64,000 bases of DNA from Toxoplasma gondii ME49 (GCF_000006565.2 NC_031479.1:4862289-4926288); one strand, 5' to 3'; positions 32,985-46,025 are shown, counted from the first letter of the stretch. Notes: generated by a model not told the origin, from the letters alone. Numbers and translations are program-made.

Positions 32985-35425
32985 TCACTGACCTTCGACG
33001 CCGAACCGCCGCGTCCACTCCTCGTGGCGACGAATGTCCTTGTCACACACACATCAACAGTTTCCAGAAGATTCGCAGCGGCGAGAAGCGCGCATTCCCT
33101 CGGTCTGAAAGAGGAGCGCGTTTTTCTGTCTGCGCAGAGGAGACGGCATTCTTTCTCGACGCCTGGACGTCCCTCGGGAGCGAGTGCAGAGGACCTTCTC
33201 CTCAGAGAGACAAGCGAGAAGAGAAACAGCGAGAAGAGAAACAGCGAGAAGAGAAGAAGAGAGAAGGCGAGAAGAGAAAAAGAGAGAAGAGAGAGGAGGA
33301 GACAGAAGAAGTCGAAGGAATGGAGAGGGAACGCACAAGAGAGGAAGACACGGAGAGACGGCGAGAGGGAGAAACATGCGATAAAGACGAGAAAAGATCC
33401 TTGTCTCTCACCTTTCTCCGGATCTCGCCTAAGCGGGTGCTTACCTCTTCACTCACAGACGGACGGGCATTCCGAAGAACGGCGATGAAATCTTCCTGCA
33501 CAGAAAAAGGACAGCGCGGAACGAAGGCGCGCGGCCTTCTTCGTCCTTCGATTCTCCCCAACACACAGAGAGAAGAAAGATGCATTCCCCTGCGCCTTCT
33601 TATTCACATACACACACAATGGAGGACGAACAATCAAGTATATCAAGTACACGGTGTATCTACACTTCCTGGAGTGTAGATACACCCGCATCACGGCTGG
33701 GAGACGGAGAGAGCTGTTCTTTACAGTTTTCGCTCTGAGTCTTTTCGTCGCTTTTCATCGTGTTGTCCACGCCTGGATTACTCGTCTCTCGCCTTTTCCA
33801 GGTTGTGGCGCTTCACCCGAGAAAAAGCAGACGCACATGCTGCGCCTTCTCGGCCTCTTTTCTTCTCTGCTGCGTCTGTCTTCCTTTTTCGTTCCTCTCC
33901 GTTTCTCCGCTTTCCTCCTCCTCCCCTTTTCCTTCTTGCAGGTCTTTACCATGGACAACTCCGGCGGCAGCAGACGGTTCGGTGGCACCTCCATGAGGCG
34001 CATCTCCACTTTGCTCGGGTCGCTGTCTCCTGAAAAAAAAACAAAAACGGTAAATCGGGAGAACGCGAAAAGGCGAAGAGAGGCTACTTGCACGAGCGAA
34101 GAGCCAGGGAGACACAGCGGAAGTGGAAGAGAAAGTCGCGGGGATGCGCAGGCGAAACGCAAGACTGGGGAGAGACAGACAACTGACGAGACAAAGACAG
34201 TGGCGGCGAGAGACCTTCGGGGACGACCAAACGAGAACAACGGAGAGGGAAGCGAAGAGGAGGAGGAAGAGCAACAGGCATGAACCGAAGAAGGAAGCAA
34301 AGAGGAGAAGGAAGAGCAACAGGCATGAACCAAAGAAGGAAGCGAAGAGGAAGAAGACGAACAGGAAGAACAAGACAGGAGAGGGAAGAGAAAGATATAG
34401 AAAAAGGGAACGAAGCGGAGAAGCAAATTTCCAGAGGAACGCATGCAGTACGTACCAGGGGGACAAGGCGAGAGGAAATGGGTGCCGTCCAGAAAGACTC
34501 TTTTGAAGTGTGTCGCGGCTCGACATTTGCGCAGAGGCTGAAAAAGCGCGTCTCTCACAACCACCGAGATGTCCGCACCACTGAATCTGAAAGAAAAAAC
34601 AAGAGGATCTCCGACTTTTCCGTGGAGGCAACGATGTTCCTCGGTATATAAATATATATATATATATGTATATATAAATATATATAAATATATGTATATA
34701 TATGTATATATGTATACTTGCAAGCACTTGCATAGACGCATCCTACATGTTTTCAGACGTTGAAAGAGACCGCGCCGTAGAGAGAGATGCGAGTTGTATG
34801 CCTGTGTTTTTGGAATCGAGACGGTCATATCTGACTCGACTTGACTTCGATGTAGAATTTCAAACGCTGTTTGCATTCGCGTTTTGGTGCACATCGACGT
34901 GAGACTGCCCAAATAGATGTGTGCCCAGGTCGACATGCAGCAATGCGCATGCATGCATGCAGCGATTTGCATGGGAAGAAGTTTCGCGTCTTGTTGGGAG
35001 AGGCACACCCTTCAGTTTGCCGCGCCAGAGTGTCGAACTCTGCATCGCCGAGCTGATGCGGAGTGGTGCCGAGTGAGAGGCTAACGAGTTGAAGACGCGC
35101 GCGGAGGTCGGGGAGGGGAATGTACACCCGGCGCTCGAATCTGCAGAATGTTCGGAAAAAAGGCGAAAAAGAAAACCCGACTGCGACACTCTGCAGGCCC
35201 CGCAGACGCATCGGAGGTCAAAGACGGTGCAGGAAAAACAGAGACATCGTGTCAGGGAGTGGAGACGGACGACAGAGGCGCTTGGGCTTTCCTCCGCGGA
35301 AGCGAAGAGGCTGGCGAAACAGAAAACCAACTTGGAGAACGACAAAAGCGCGACGAAGAAACCGACCTTTGAAGCCACAAACGCAGACAAAGAATTCACG
35401 TTCGCACACAAATACACACATATAC

Positions 35426-35458
<33 letters not shown>

Positions 35459-38400
35459 CATATATATATATGCATGTATATGTATGTATATGTATGTATA
35501 TGTATGTATATGTATGTATATGTATGTATATGTATGCATGGAAGTAGTTCTGTAAGAAGGTATATGCATAGGCGTCTGTCCGGTTGGAGAAGTGAAAAAG
35601 AACAGCGACATGCGTTGTTGCGAAAACAAGCAGAAAAGCCGGTGTGCATGCATCTGCTGGCACAGGAAAGAACGGCAATGTTTTTTTTCTCGAACTGACC
35701 TGCGACGAATTGCTGAGTCGAGAGCCCAGGGCACATTCTGAGGCGCAGAGACACCCACAAGATGTCCGAAAAAATGGAAACAAAACCAACATTTGCTTGC
35801 TCCGCAGGTTGCTTGCGGCTTCGTTCCTGCCCTTCCTTCCAACAAACGCAAGTTCTTTCGTCGCACCTCTTCTCTTTCTTCTCTTTATTCTCATCTCTTC
35901 TTCTCTTTCTTCTCATCTCTTCTTCTCTTTCTTCTCCCCTCTCTTCTCCGCTCTCTTCTTCTCTTTCTTCTCCCCTCTCTTCTCCGCTCTCTTCTCCGCT
36001 CTCTTCTTCTCTTTCTTCTCCCCTCTCTTCTCCGCTCTCTTCTTCTCTTTCTTCTCTGTCTTTTTCTCTTTTGCTCGTGTGGTTTCTCTCACGGTGGCTC
36101 CAAGGACGAGGACTCCGGGTGCGTCCTTCTGGAGGCCTTGCATCTGCACGAGGAACTCGGTCTTGATGCGTCGCGAAGAGTCGCTGTCTCCTTCGCTTCT
36201 CGCTGCAGCATAGAAGTTTACGAAAGCGAAACGCTCGAAAAGGCAGGCGTCTTTTGCCGCGCAGTGGAGTGAAAAAAGAGACAGACCACCCAACAGTGTG
36301 TCTCCGAGCTGCTCCCGAACATCCCACTTAGTCTGAAGTTCGCCTTCTGGAGAAGAAACATCGATCAACGCTTGCGACCTCGTTACGCGGCATGAAAGGA
36401 CTCCGACGAAACGAAGTGCAGAAAAAGCTGAGAGACAGCCTCAAACGAAGAAAAACGCTCCGTTTGGGCACTCAGAAGAACGAGACGTCGCAGCGTCTGC
36501 GAGTTCAGGGGAAGACCAGTTCCCGCGAACGAGAACGCCAGCGAGAGAGAGAAGAAAAAAAATCCAAAGCGTTCCATTCCGTTCAGAGTCACGACGTCTA
36601 CTCGCATAGAAAAGAGTCTACTCTCTATCTGATCTCTCCTGCCTTGCAAAAGACGTTTCGTCTTTCGTCGCATGCTCCCCGCGACTATTCCTACGAGCCT
36701 ACGATTGCTCTCTGCAGAACTTGCTTGCTCGGCAGGCGCCACCCCTCGCTGTCGTTTCTCGCGTTCCTTGCTCTCTTCCCCCTTGCTGCTCTCCCCGCGA
36801 GTTCGCTTTCGCAGTTTTTCGGTTACCTCCACACATCGAGTCGATTTCGTCGATGAAGATGATCGAGGGTCTTCGCTCGCGAGCCATCGCAAAGAGCGAC
36901 CGCACAAGTCTGCGAAAAAATGGAGAGAACAAGAGCAAACGCGACGAGAGAGGAAAAAGAGAAATGCCAGTGGGGGATGTGACGAGATCCACACACAGAA
37001 AAGAAGAAGAAGAATGAGGAAGAGAGAACATGCAAAACGGAACAGAGAAATAAAGAGTGAAGGGAGGGAGGAAACGAGAGGAAGAGTCGACAAGGGGAGA
37101 AGCAAAAGAGAGCGAGAAAAGAGACGGAGTCAAAAATGAAAAAAGGACTCTCCGCTGCTCATAGGAGGGAAGCAACATCACGCGGCGATGAGGAACTTCT
37201 CTGACGGTCTCGAACCTCGCCTCGAATGGTGTTTCCACGGAAGGAGAGAGACCCAAAACTCCGTGAGAAAGCCATCGAAACGCGCATGTAATAAGGACGA
37301 GAGAGAAATCCAGTTGCGACGCGAGCAGAAGGCATCTCCTTTTCCCCTCTTTTTCGTTGTTTTCTCTGTTTTCCGGTCTCCTTCGCCTGCCTCGCTTCCT
37401 TACTTTTCGCTCTCTCCCTGCCATTTGCTCACAAGGTCTGCCGACGAAACTGTTTACAAAGCAGAAAGAAAACGCAGAAACAAAGGACGAGAAAGAGATA
37501 CTCTTCCGCGCACCGGGTGCCTGAACACGTTGGAGAAGTATACATATACACGTTTACAGACGCATGTAGGTACAGAGACATGCCAACAGCGGCAGGGGAG
37601 CAGGACGTCTAGTTGCCGGAATCGCAGAGAGGCAGGAAACGGAAACGAAGAAGAGAAACGAGGCAACGGGAAGGCGACAAACGGCGAGACAGAGCGGCAG
37701 GAAGGCCGACGGAAGGAGGAAGAGAGAAAAGCAACGAGAGAAAGCGAGCGAAGGACACAATACGAGAGAGAATGTCGCGCAGTGAATATGCGAGATGAGG
37801 GGGAAAATCGGACTTCGCAAAACGTTTTCCGGACTTTGACCCACCTGAGAGAAAGGTCGCCTGGGCCTCCGCGGCGACTGCTTTCGCGAGAAAAGTCTTC
37901 CCCGTCCCTGGGGGCTGAAGAGTCGACAGCGAAGCAGAAAACTCGACCAAGTCGACACTGATCGAGAGAGGAAAGCAAAGAAAGCAGAAAGAATTGCCCT
38001 CCGAAAAAGGAGAGGAGGAGAGAGAAGAAGAGTCGGCGAGAGAAAAGCAGAGAAAGACAGCGAGACGCCGAGAAGAAGCAGTGAGAGAAAACAGAGAAGA
38101 AGCCATGCGGCAAGAGAAGAACTGCGACGGGGACAGTGCATCTGAAGCACGATCGAGCTTCCATTTGCAAGTTCCGTCGCACCCGGGTGTGAAGCAACGA
38201 AGAAGTTGCGAAAACCAGATGAATCTTTTTCACTTTCTCTGGAAGAGAGTCGAACACTGCCTCCCGTCGCATGCTGCACTTTTCTGTTTCGACCTACGCC
38301 GTAAAGGAGAATTCCTCGCCAGGGAGTGCGTTCCCCTACAAGGCAGCGAGAGCGGAAACGAAGAGAAAACAATCGGAAGGAGGAAGAGAAGAAAGAGAAG

Positions 38401-40393
38401 GAGAAGACAACGATGAGGCGGAAGAGGGAGAGAGAGAAAGAACGCGATTGACCGAGGGAGAAGGAGAACGGGGAAGCGAAGGAGAAGCGAAGGAGAGGCG
38501 AGAGAGGAGAAACAGAAGAGAAGAGAGAGGAAGATCAAAAGAAGGAGAAGACGACAGCTATGAAGAAGCAGGAGGCAGGAACGCGGTTAAACAAGAAGAA
38601 GAGAATGAAAGCAGCAGAAAAAAGGCGCAACAGAAGCGAAAAGCAGGAAACGCCCGAAGGCCGACGAAGGCAAGAGAAAAAAAGATGACAAGGGGAAGGG
38701 AAACAAAAGAATACGAGGAAACACGAACAAACGACATGCGGAGGAAAGAACAAGAAGACTCGAACGACAGAAGTGAGAGCGCAGGTGGAAAGGGAGAGGA
38801 GGAGAGGAAGAGAGGAGAGAAAAGAGAGAAACTTTTTTTCGCCTCGGTGCATGCCTGTGAAGAGACTGGGGAAGCGAGAGGGCAGAATGACAGCCTCCTG
38901 CAGGGCCTCTTTCGCCGCCTCCAGTCCTGAAAGAGCGCATGGAAACGCAGCAGAAAGAAAGGAAAACTCGGGAGGCGCCAAAGGAGAAGCACTCAGAGCG
39001 CAAGAAGCGAAAGAGGCGAACTGAAAGAATGAAGACCGAGCACGGAAAGCCAGGCCGACGCCGAGACTCGCGCAGAAGCATACAGCGAAACAGAAGATGA
39101 AGAGAAGCAGAGAGGAGGAAAAGAAGAAGAGAAAAAGAGAGAAGAGGACAAGGCCAAGCGCCGAGAAGAACGAAGGAAACCCCTTCTCACCTGCAATATG
39201 ATGCCACCGGACTTCAGGTTTCTCGGTTACGATTGCCGCTGCAGGCATGCAGGAGAAAGAGGAAAAAAATGTAGAACTCCACTTCATTGAGAGCTTCACT
39301 GCCACAAGCGTTATCCGAGATTCCCTCTCCCCCTCTCAATTTTCTCTCTCGCCCGCTGTGTGTGTTTCTCATCTCCACTCCGTCTCCTTCTCCTTTTTCC
39401 GGACGCCCCGTGGACCAACAATTCGGCCGCGCCGCGTCTGCACTCTCTCCCCCTTCTTCTCTCCTTCTCTCGGTCTCTACTTCTCTTCTTCCCCCCTTCT
39501 CTCTGTCGCGCGTTCTCTGAGTGCTCACTGAGCAACTTTTCTCTGATTTTGTCTTCTTCGGAGTCGTCTGCGCGGCAGCTGCCTGTACACCCGCAGCCGT
39601 CGCCTCCGTCGCGGCTTCGCCTCGAGGCCGGGAGAGAAGAGAGAAGATGAGGAAAGGGAGAACTCCGCGACGAGGACGAGCAGCGCGCTGCGCAGTCCGC
39701 GTAAGAGGGTGGCGAGGGAGAGCAGCACCCGGCAACCGCGCTGGAGAAAGGCAGTCCACAGGAGGGAGAACCTGGCGCCGGGTGAGCAGCTGCGAAGGCG
39801 TGCAGCGCATGTTGTTTCTGCTTCTCTAAAAAGTTCTTGAGGACCTCTGCGCGCGCGACGTACTCCCCCATCTTCCTGTAGAGTTTCGCCTTCAGCAGGG
39901 CGTTCGTCTGACCTGAAGAAGACACGAAGCGCGCCGTTCGACGGGGGCATACACCCCAGTTGTCACGGAGGCGAGGAGCGGCACTGCGAACGCGAGACTG
40001 AGGACGACCCCAGACGAAACGCAGCTGGGAGTCGGAGCTCTCCCCAAAAGGCAAAGACAAGAACAGAGCTGAGAGAGACGCGGAGAATAGACACAGTTCT
40101 CGAAGCAGAGGCGTTGAATCGAACACCCTGAGGAGAAGCTGGGAAACAACATTCGTTAGCACAAAAAAGAGCCTCCCCTCGCCCGGTCCGAAGCCTCGTC
40201 CACTCTCGCGTCTTCTGGTGTTCGTTCTCGTCTTCCCTCAAGACTCACATCGGCAGAGGAGATGCCAGGAGTCGAGCGCAGCTTTGTAGAGCTCGAACGC
40301 CTCCGCGAAAGCGCCCGCCTTATCTCGCTCGGTCGCCTGGCGAGACAGCTCAATGGCGCGATCCAACTTCTCCTCGTACGCAGAGGCATCCAT
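32985..40393 (-). CDS. VPS4: Vacuolar protein sorting-associated protein 4 (VPS4), AAA ATPase of the ESCRT pathway
   Basis: Disassembles ESCRT-III filaments on endosomal and other membranes. Fifteen exons agree in phase: 40249-40393, 39529-39912, 39191-39238, 38855-38926, 38298-38335, 37845-37914, 37404-37449, 36827-36909, 36093-36202, 35700-35737, 35009-35140, 34456-34586, 33950-34029, 33445-33495, 32985-33038; 493 residues against about 440 in other eukaryotes. Order: MIT domain (about 1-83), low-complexity linker rich in Ser/Pro/Cys/Gly, AAA core from about 178. Walker A GPPGTGKT 229-236, pore region [15 protein letters not shown], Walker B IIFIDEID 284-291 with catalytic Glu289, sensor region VLVLGATN, Arg fingers near SAIRRRFERR, then [14 protein letters not shown] and the C-terminal VPS4 helix [16 protein letters not shown]. 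The small beta-domain insertion and the terminal helix separate it from katanin and spastin. The intron after exon 4 begins with GC instead of GT. Confidence 0.96.
33653..33686. repeat. 14-bp inverted repeat with 6-base spacer
   Basis: GGTGTATCTACACT, spacer TCCTGG, then AGTGTAGATACACC. It lies in the VPS4 intron 33496-33949 and looks like a longer relative of the GGTGTA..TACACC palindromes. Confidence 0.9.
34251..34351. repeat. 45-bp purine-rich tandem repeat, about two copies
   Basis: AAGAGCAACAGGCATGAACC recurs at a spacing of 45 bases within the VPS4 intron 34030-34455. Confidence 0.85.
34648..34715. repeat. (TA)n-rich microsatellite
   Basis: TA with AATA/TGTA units in the VPS4 intron 34587-35008. 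Confidence 0.9.
35417..35540. repeat. (TA)n plus (ATGT)n microsatellite
   Basis: TA/CATA tract followed by tandem TATGTA units in the VPS4 intron 35141-35699. Confidence 0.9.
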
Positions 40394-41590
40394 TGGGGTG
40401 TACAGACACTCGGGAGCTGGGCGGCATCGCCAGAGGCGGGGAGGACGCCACGAAGAAACGCGAGGAAAACGTTCTCCGCGCGAACTCTCAGCGCGACCGA
40501 GAAGAAGAGGAACGGTTCTCCTGTACATGCACACCGCATGTTTTCGAAAAGGAAACTGCGAATCGAGTGGAGAATCAACTGAAAGCAACTACGTCGATGA
40601 TCACGCATGCCAACATCCATATCCATCCAGGCATAAGCAAAGACAGACGCAAACATATATATCTTTATCTATATATGCATATATATATATATATCTTTAT
40701 CTATATATGCATACATATACATATATATATATATATATGTACGTATATATACAGAGGTGTCTGTATTCAGGAAAGCGAGTTTGGAGGTGCATTTTGGCGC
40801 TTGTTTTGATGCGAAGAGAGATGAGTGACGAGAGGACTTCAGGTGAAGGAGCAAGAGCTCAACATCGCTGAGAAGCCAGCGACGGTGACGCTCCGCCTTC
40901 AGAGACTGTTGGGATAGGAAAAAGCGAGGTTGAGAGTGTAGAAGCGACGCTCACAAGAGGAATAGCATTCCCTCTTGTCCCCCCTTTGAGGAGGATGAAG
41001 GAAAAGTCCTCCTTTTCCTCACTTAGACAAGCCGTTCTTAGTTCTTCGTCTCGGTGAAAGGACGACCTGTTTGAAGAGGCTGAACTGCGAGTCCCCAAGG
41101 CGCCGCAGAGCGAGAGCGAAAAGGAGAGTGAGGAGAAAACTGCGGAGAACAGCTGCAAGTGTCGAGACAGCGGAAACGCTCAGCTTCTGTCCAGGCGGCT
41201 GGCTGCAGAGAGGGCCGCCCCGCTAGCTCGTCCTGTGTGTGTGTGTGTCTCTGCTGCGGCCTCAAGTCTCCCAGGAGTTTCCTCGGCACCGGCGAGCGAG
41301 GCATTTGGAGCGGCGCGGGCGCGCGAAAAGACAGGAAGCCGGCGAACGCAGCGTTCTGGAAACAGGAGAGAAGCTTCACCGCCTGCGCAAACGGAGAAAA
41401 AACGACAAACGAGGCGTCAGCTCAGCCAGGAGGTGGAGAGGCGAGTGTGCGGTGTGACGGCCGGCCGCGAGCCGAGGGGAGGGGAGGAAAAAAGGAACAA
41501 CTCAGGATGGAGAGAAAACCTGGAGAGAAGACGCAGGCCAACGGTGCCGAGGAGCGAGCGGTCGAGAGCAAAGAACGCATGCACTCACAA

Positions 41591-41617
41591 GCGGGTGTGT
41601 TGTACTTGCACACCCGC
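41591..41617. repeat. 9-bp inverted repeat GCGGGTGTG..CACACCCGC
   Basis: Arms of 9 bp around a 9-base spacer, in the divergent spacer. It may be a degenerate member of the GGGTGTA..TACACCC family. Confidence 0.75.
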
Positions 41618-42378
41618 CACGAGGATGTCAGCGGGTGACGTCGCGCGGGAGATTCTTCGCGGCGGAAAGCGGCGTTTCGGCACTTCACAGAGTTGTTCGT
41701 CTCTTTTTTCGAACAGACGAGGACCCTGGACTTGCCTTGTTTCGAGAAACAGCGAAGAAACAGTGGAGAAAACGATTCGCATCCCCGCCGAGAGACACCG
41801 GCAAGACACTCGGTCGTTGCTCAAAACAGTACTGTGGCCGTGCATGTCTCGTCTCGGGGAACGAACGACTGGAACGTCACCGCTTAAATTCCTTCGTTTA
41901 TCTGCGGAAGGTCTCCTGCGGATTGCCTCTGAGCATCTTCGGCGAAAACCTGCGGGTTTTTCTCCCCATTTCCGGCGACTGCTCTCGTCGACACTACGCA
42001 AAAGGCTTCTCTTGTCCCCCTCCCCCCCCCCCATCCCCTGTGAAGCCTGTTCTCCTTTTTCTTCAAGCACACAAAGCCGCAGAAGGCGCCGTTCCGTCTC
42101 CTCCACTCTCTTCGCCTTTTTCAGAGCTCCAGGGCGTCTTGCCCTCTCTTCGAGTCAACGTTTGCGCAGCTTCGTCCGTCCTTTTCCTGCCCTCCCCCTG
42201 CGACAAGTGCAGCGCCTTCCCCGGCCTCCTACTACCTCCCTCTGCCCCCCAACTGACACACACTGCGCGAATACCTTTTTCCTGTCTTCTCTCTCACTGA
42301 TTCTCGCAGAGTCGATTCTCAGGAAGATCGCCTCTCAACCGTTTCTATAACTTTCACCTTCCTGCCCTTCCCTTCTCC

Positions 42379-42426
42379 TCCACTCCCCCCTTCTCTTCCA
42401 CTCCCCCCTTCTCTTCCACTCCCGCG
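42379..42426. repeat. 18-bp C/T tandem repeat in the DNAJC9-like leader
   Basis: CACTCCCCCCTTCTCTTC repeats 2.5 times about 180 bases upstream of the start codon at 42600. Confidence 0.85.
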
Positions 42427-42599
42427 CCTCTCAGCCTCGGCGCCATATTCGTCTTCGCCTGCTTCGCCTCCTCTGCGTCTTCTCCTGGGTGTTGTTCTTC
42501 TGTGTGGACGTTTCGTAGCGCAGGGCTGCTGAGACGCTGCGCTGCGGTTTCTGGGCAGAGCAGCAGTGGTTTTTTTTTCGCCGCCGCGCGTTCTCCAAG

Positions 42600-45552
42600 A
42601 TGGCGAAGTCCGCGTCGGACCGGCGCGCGAAGCAGGAGACTGGCAAGGAGGAGAAGAAGACTCTGTACGAGTTGCTGCGCGTCTCCCCGAGTGCCTCTCA
42701 GAGCGAAATCACGAAGGCGTACCGAAACCTTGCGCTGCTGCTGCACCCAGACAAAGTTGTGCATCGCCTTGAGCAGCAGGCAGAGGCGACCAGCAAAGGT
42801 GAAGGCAAAGCGGCCGACCTCGAGGAGTTGAAGAGCGAAGCCACAAGACACTTTCAGGAGCTCCAGGCGGCGTACGAGGTTCTGAAGGACCCGAAACGCC
42901 GCAAGAGATACGACGAAACAGGTGCGTCCCCGCAGCAGAATCCGCCGCTTCGTCGCGCGGTTCGACGGCAGAGACAGACGCCGCGCATCACCGAGTCTTT
43001 TAGCGCATGGAATTATTTGCATTGTGGCGTCGGCTTTTTGCGGAGAAAGCAGGTGAACTGAAGGGCGCGAGAGGACGAAAAGAAACAGGTCGAGCCTGCT
43101 CCGCGCTCCATCTGTTCATCGAACGAGAGACACGATGCCACTGGGGAGTCGGAAAAGGCTCTCCAGCTCTGCGATGCAGACGCTGAAGCTCGTTAGGACT
43201 GGAGGACATCCCTCGCTGTGTTGTTTCTCCCCAGATGCCTCTTTTTCTCCGCGTCTTCTTGTTAGTGCTCTCGCTCTCTCTCTACTCCTGCCTGGACGAG
43301 TCGCCGGAGGGTGTCTGTACACCTGCGGCGGCTCTACGCAGTGAGGTCACAAGGGCAAAGAGTGACTTCCCTCTTCGTCGTCGACTTCTCTTGTTTTGTC
43401 TGACGATCGGTTTCGTCTCTTTCTTCCTCCGTTTCCTTCGAGGATGTCTTCTGCGTCGTGGAGATTGTCTTCCCCTCGTTTTTTCTGGTCTGTTCTTAGG
43501 AAGCACAGGTGATGACGCGGCAGAGTCCTTTGAAGAAGCCTACGAATACTACCGCCGCGTCTTCCCTGAATTCAACTCCGCGGACATCGACAGTTACCGC
43601 CAGGTGTATCTGGAGAGTGCAGAGGAAGTTCAAGATATTCTCGATTTCTGCCACAGGTGGGCCTTCAGATGCGCGAAAAACGTGGAGCTTCTCCGAAAGG
43701 GAAAATCCGAAACTCTGGCATACACTTGGAAAAGAAAGACTCTCTCCGCAGGCTGTATGTGAGGTGACGGTGGTGGAGCAGTCCTTCGTTTCTGTGCTCC
43801 TTTCTTCTCTCACTGAATGGCATACGCCGATCTGTCTCTCTTTCGCCACGAGGCAAAAAACGCAAACGCCTTTCGATACAGCTTGCACTGCCATCTCCCT
43901 TGATATGCAAACAGCCGTACGCAGATCTATTCGAGATGCAATGACGGAGACCTCTATCTCTCTCTGTCTATTCTTACATATATTTATATTTATATATACA
44001 TATATATTTATATATTTATAGATACAGATATATTTATATATATTTATATATTTATATATATATATATATGTGTATGTGTATGCATGTAGATAACATTTAC
44101 GACGAAGGCACCGCAAGGTGTGTGTGCGGGACTGTGGGTATGACTTCGGATGCATGTGGAGTGCGTCGGCAGATGAGGACGGTTTGCTGTAGCGTGCTTT
44201 GGAATTTCTTTTTTCCTTTCGCAGATTTGACGGAGATTTGACGCATTTTTTCGAGTATATCCCGTTCAGCGACAAAGAGCACCTGCCGCGGTATCTGCGC
44301 ATCCTGAGGGATCTCGTCGACACCAAGGTGAAGATGCTCTTCAGTGAAAACAGCGAGAAGCAGACACATGCTGAAAGAGACGAAACTCGCTCTTTCACCT
44401 GCATGGCGATTTCTCTGCGTTGTGCTTCGTTCCTCGACAGAAAGTGAAGAAGAACGCAACGTTCGTGGAGACGCTCAAGCAGCTCGAGACGCAGGCCGAG
44501 AAATATGCGGCGCTCGTCGAAAAAGAAAGCAAACAACTCACGAAAAAGAACGCGTAAGAAACTTTCTTCAACTCAAAAGAGATCAAACAACATACATATA
44601 AATATATATATAAATATATCGATATACGTGTATATATATATATATATATATATATTTATGTTTACATGATTATCATATATTTTGGTTTATATATATATGT
44701 ATATATATAAATGTTTGTTTATATGTTTGAATTTGTGTTTGTGTGTATACGCATGTGTGACTGTGGCGTGATGCGTGGCGGGAGTTCCCTGAATTTGTTT
44801 CCAGTCGGAACGATGACTTGCGCGGACGCGGGTATGTTTGTGGGAGATTGTTTTCGATGAAAAAGTCTTCAGATCTGTCTCCTCGTGTCTATAGATGCAG
44901 CTGGTGTTGTGCGACTTGCTTTCTGGCTTCTTCAGGAAGAAGAAGGACGACAAAATGGAGAGTCTGATTCTCGCGATTCAGGTATGCGTTGCGTTGTGTC
45001 CTTTTGTGCATTTGGAAAGAGGAGCGTCTTCTTCCCTCTTGCGCTTTTCATGTTCGAACAGAGAGAAAAAACGAGAGCGCGTCCTCGATGCTTCTTCTTT
45101 CTGCCAGGCCTCCCGTCTGCGTGTCTGCTTTCCTTCTCCCGCGCCGCACTCAGTTCGGTGTCTGTCCAGCTGCTGAGTCGCCGTCTCTGTCCTTCTTTTC
45201 TGTGCCTGGGTCTCTCGTCTGTCTTTCAGTCGCCGTCTGCGATCTTCTCTCTTCTGACGTTTCGTTCGTATTCGCTGCTGGCGCCTCTTTTCGAAGAGGT
45301 GTCCTTCCCTCGCTCGACTTCGTCGGCGCTCTTCTGTTCGCGTCTTGTCTGCGGCACCTCCTGCCGACGAGTCTGTTTGCGTCCGTCTTGTCGTTGACCT
45401 TCTGCCGCCAGAGCAATCGCCTGAAGCGCGCCCAGAACGCTCGAGACCTCTTCGCGCGGCTCGAGGCGAAGTACCAGAACGCGGACGAAGAAGGAGCGGC
45501 TCGCAACGCGACGGACAAAAGAGAGAACAAGAAACGCAGACGAAAGAACTGA
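42600..45552 (+). CDS. DNAJC9-type J-domain protein (probable histone H3-H4 co-chaperone)
   Basis: Six exons agree in phase: 42600-42921, 43500-43656, 44225-44327, 44441-44553, 44936-44981, 45412-45552 (TGA); 293 residues against about 260 in human DNAJC9. The J domain occupies about 18-108 with HPD at 49-51; a 20-residue acidic/Lys insertion follows His-Pro-Asp-Lys, before the Gln-Ala-Ala-Tyr-Glu-Val-Leu helix. DNAJC9-specific features follow: EYYRRVFPEFNSADIDSY, then a helix-rich segment with SDKEHLPRYLRILRD, and the C-terminal KMESLILAIQ..LFARLEAKYQ that aligns with the human histone-binding end. The tail is Lys/Arg-rich and probably nuclear. Human DNAJC9 binds H3-H4 and recruits HSP70; that role here is inferred from similarity. 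The start ATG (AAGATGG) is directly followed by coding sequence of the family N-terminus. Introns contain (TA)n tracts. Confidence 0.93.
43976..44092. repeat. (TATATTTA)n-type microsatellite
   Basis: AT-rich tract in the intron 43657-44224 of the DNAJC9-like gene. A similar tract lies at 44591-44722 in the intron 44554-44935. Confidence 0.9.
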
Positions 45553-45703
45553 CAAGGCGCACTCGTATCTCTTTGCCACCGAGGAGACGACATCAAGTCC
45601 TCGAAGCTGTAATAACCGACCAAGACACAACGCTCCCCACATCCAGATGCATCGCCTCTCACAAGAGTCCACCATCCGACACTCCTCTCTACGCATTCAA
45701 ACC

Positions 45704-45800
45704 ATATATATATATATATATATATATATATCTATGTATATTCTAACTGTATACGTATATAAATATATGAATGCTTCTTTTTATCCGCGTATATGCTCTA

Positions 45801-45841
<41 letters not shown>

Positions 45842-45992
45842 TAACTATATATTTATATGTATGCGTCTCTGCATCTGCGTATACATTCTAACAATGTATG
45901 TATGTATATATATATATATATATATATGTTTATTTCGATGTTTATATTGTACCTGCAGAGAAAAGTTTTTTTCGCTGTATACGTTCTAGCAA

Positions 45993-46025
<33 letters not shown>

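Larger units (their letters stand above)
40394..42599. other. Divergent spacer between VPS4 (-) and the DNAJC9-like gene (+)
   Basis: Both genes are transcribed outward from this interval, so it must hold both promoters. It contains a (TA)n tract at 40651-40755, an inverted repeat at 41591-41617, (GT)n at 41235-41248, and C/T-rich sequence from 41,980 toward the + gene. A 371-codon + frame (41235-42350) is Arg/Ser-rich and lacks recognisable domains; I treat it as non-coding. Confidence 0.55.

Noticed and set aside
41235..42350. 371-codon + frame in the VPS4/DNAJC9 divergent spacer
   Set aside because: Arg/Ser/Pro-rich, covers obvious C/T-rich leader sequence, no domain, no splice or start context. 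The low stop frequency follows from base composition.
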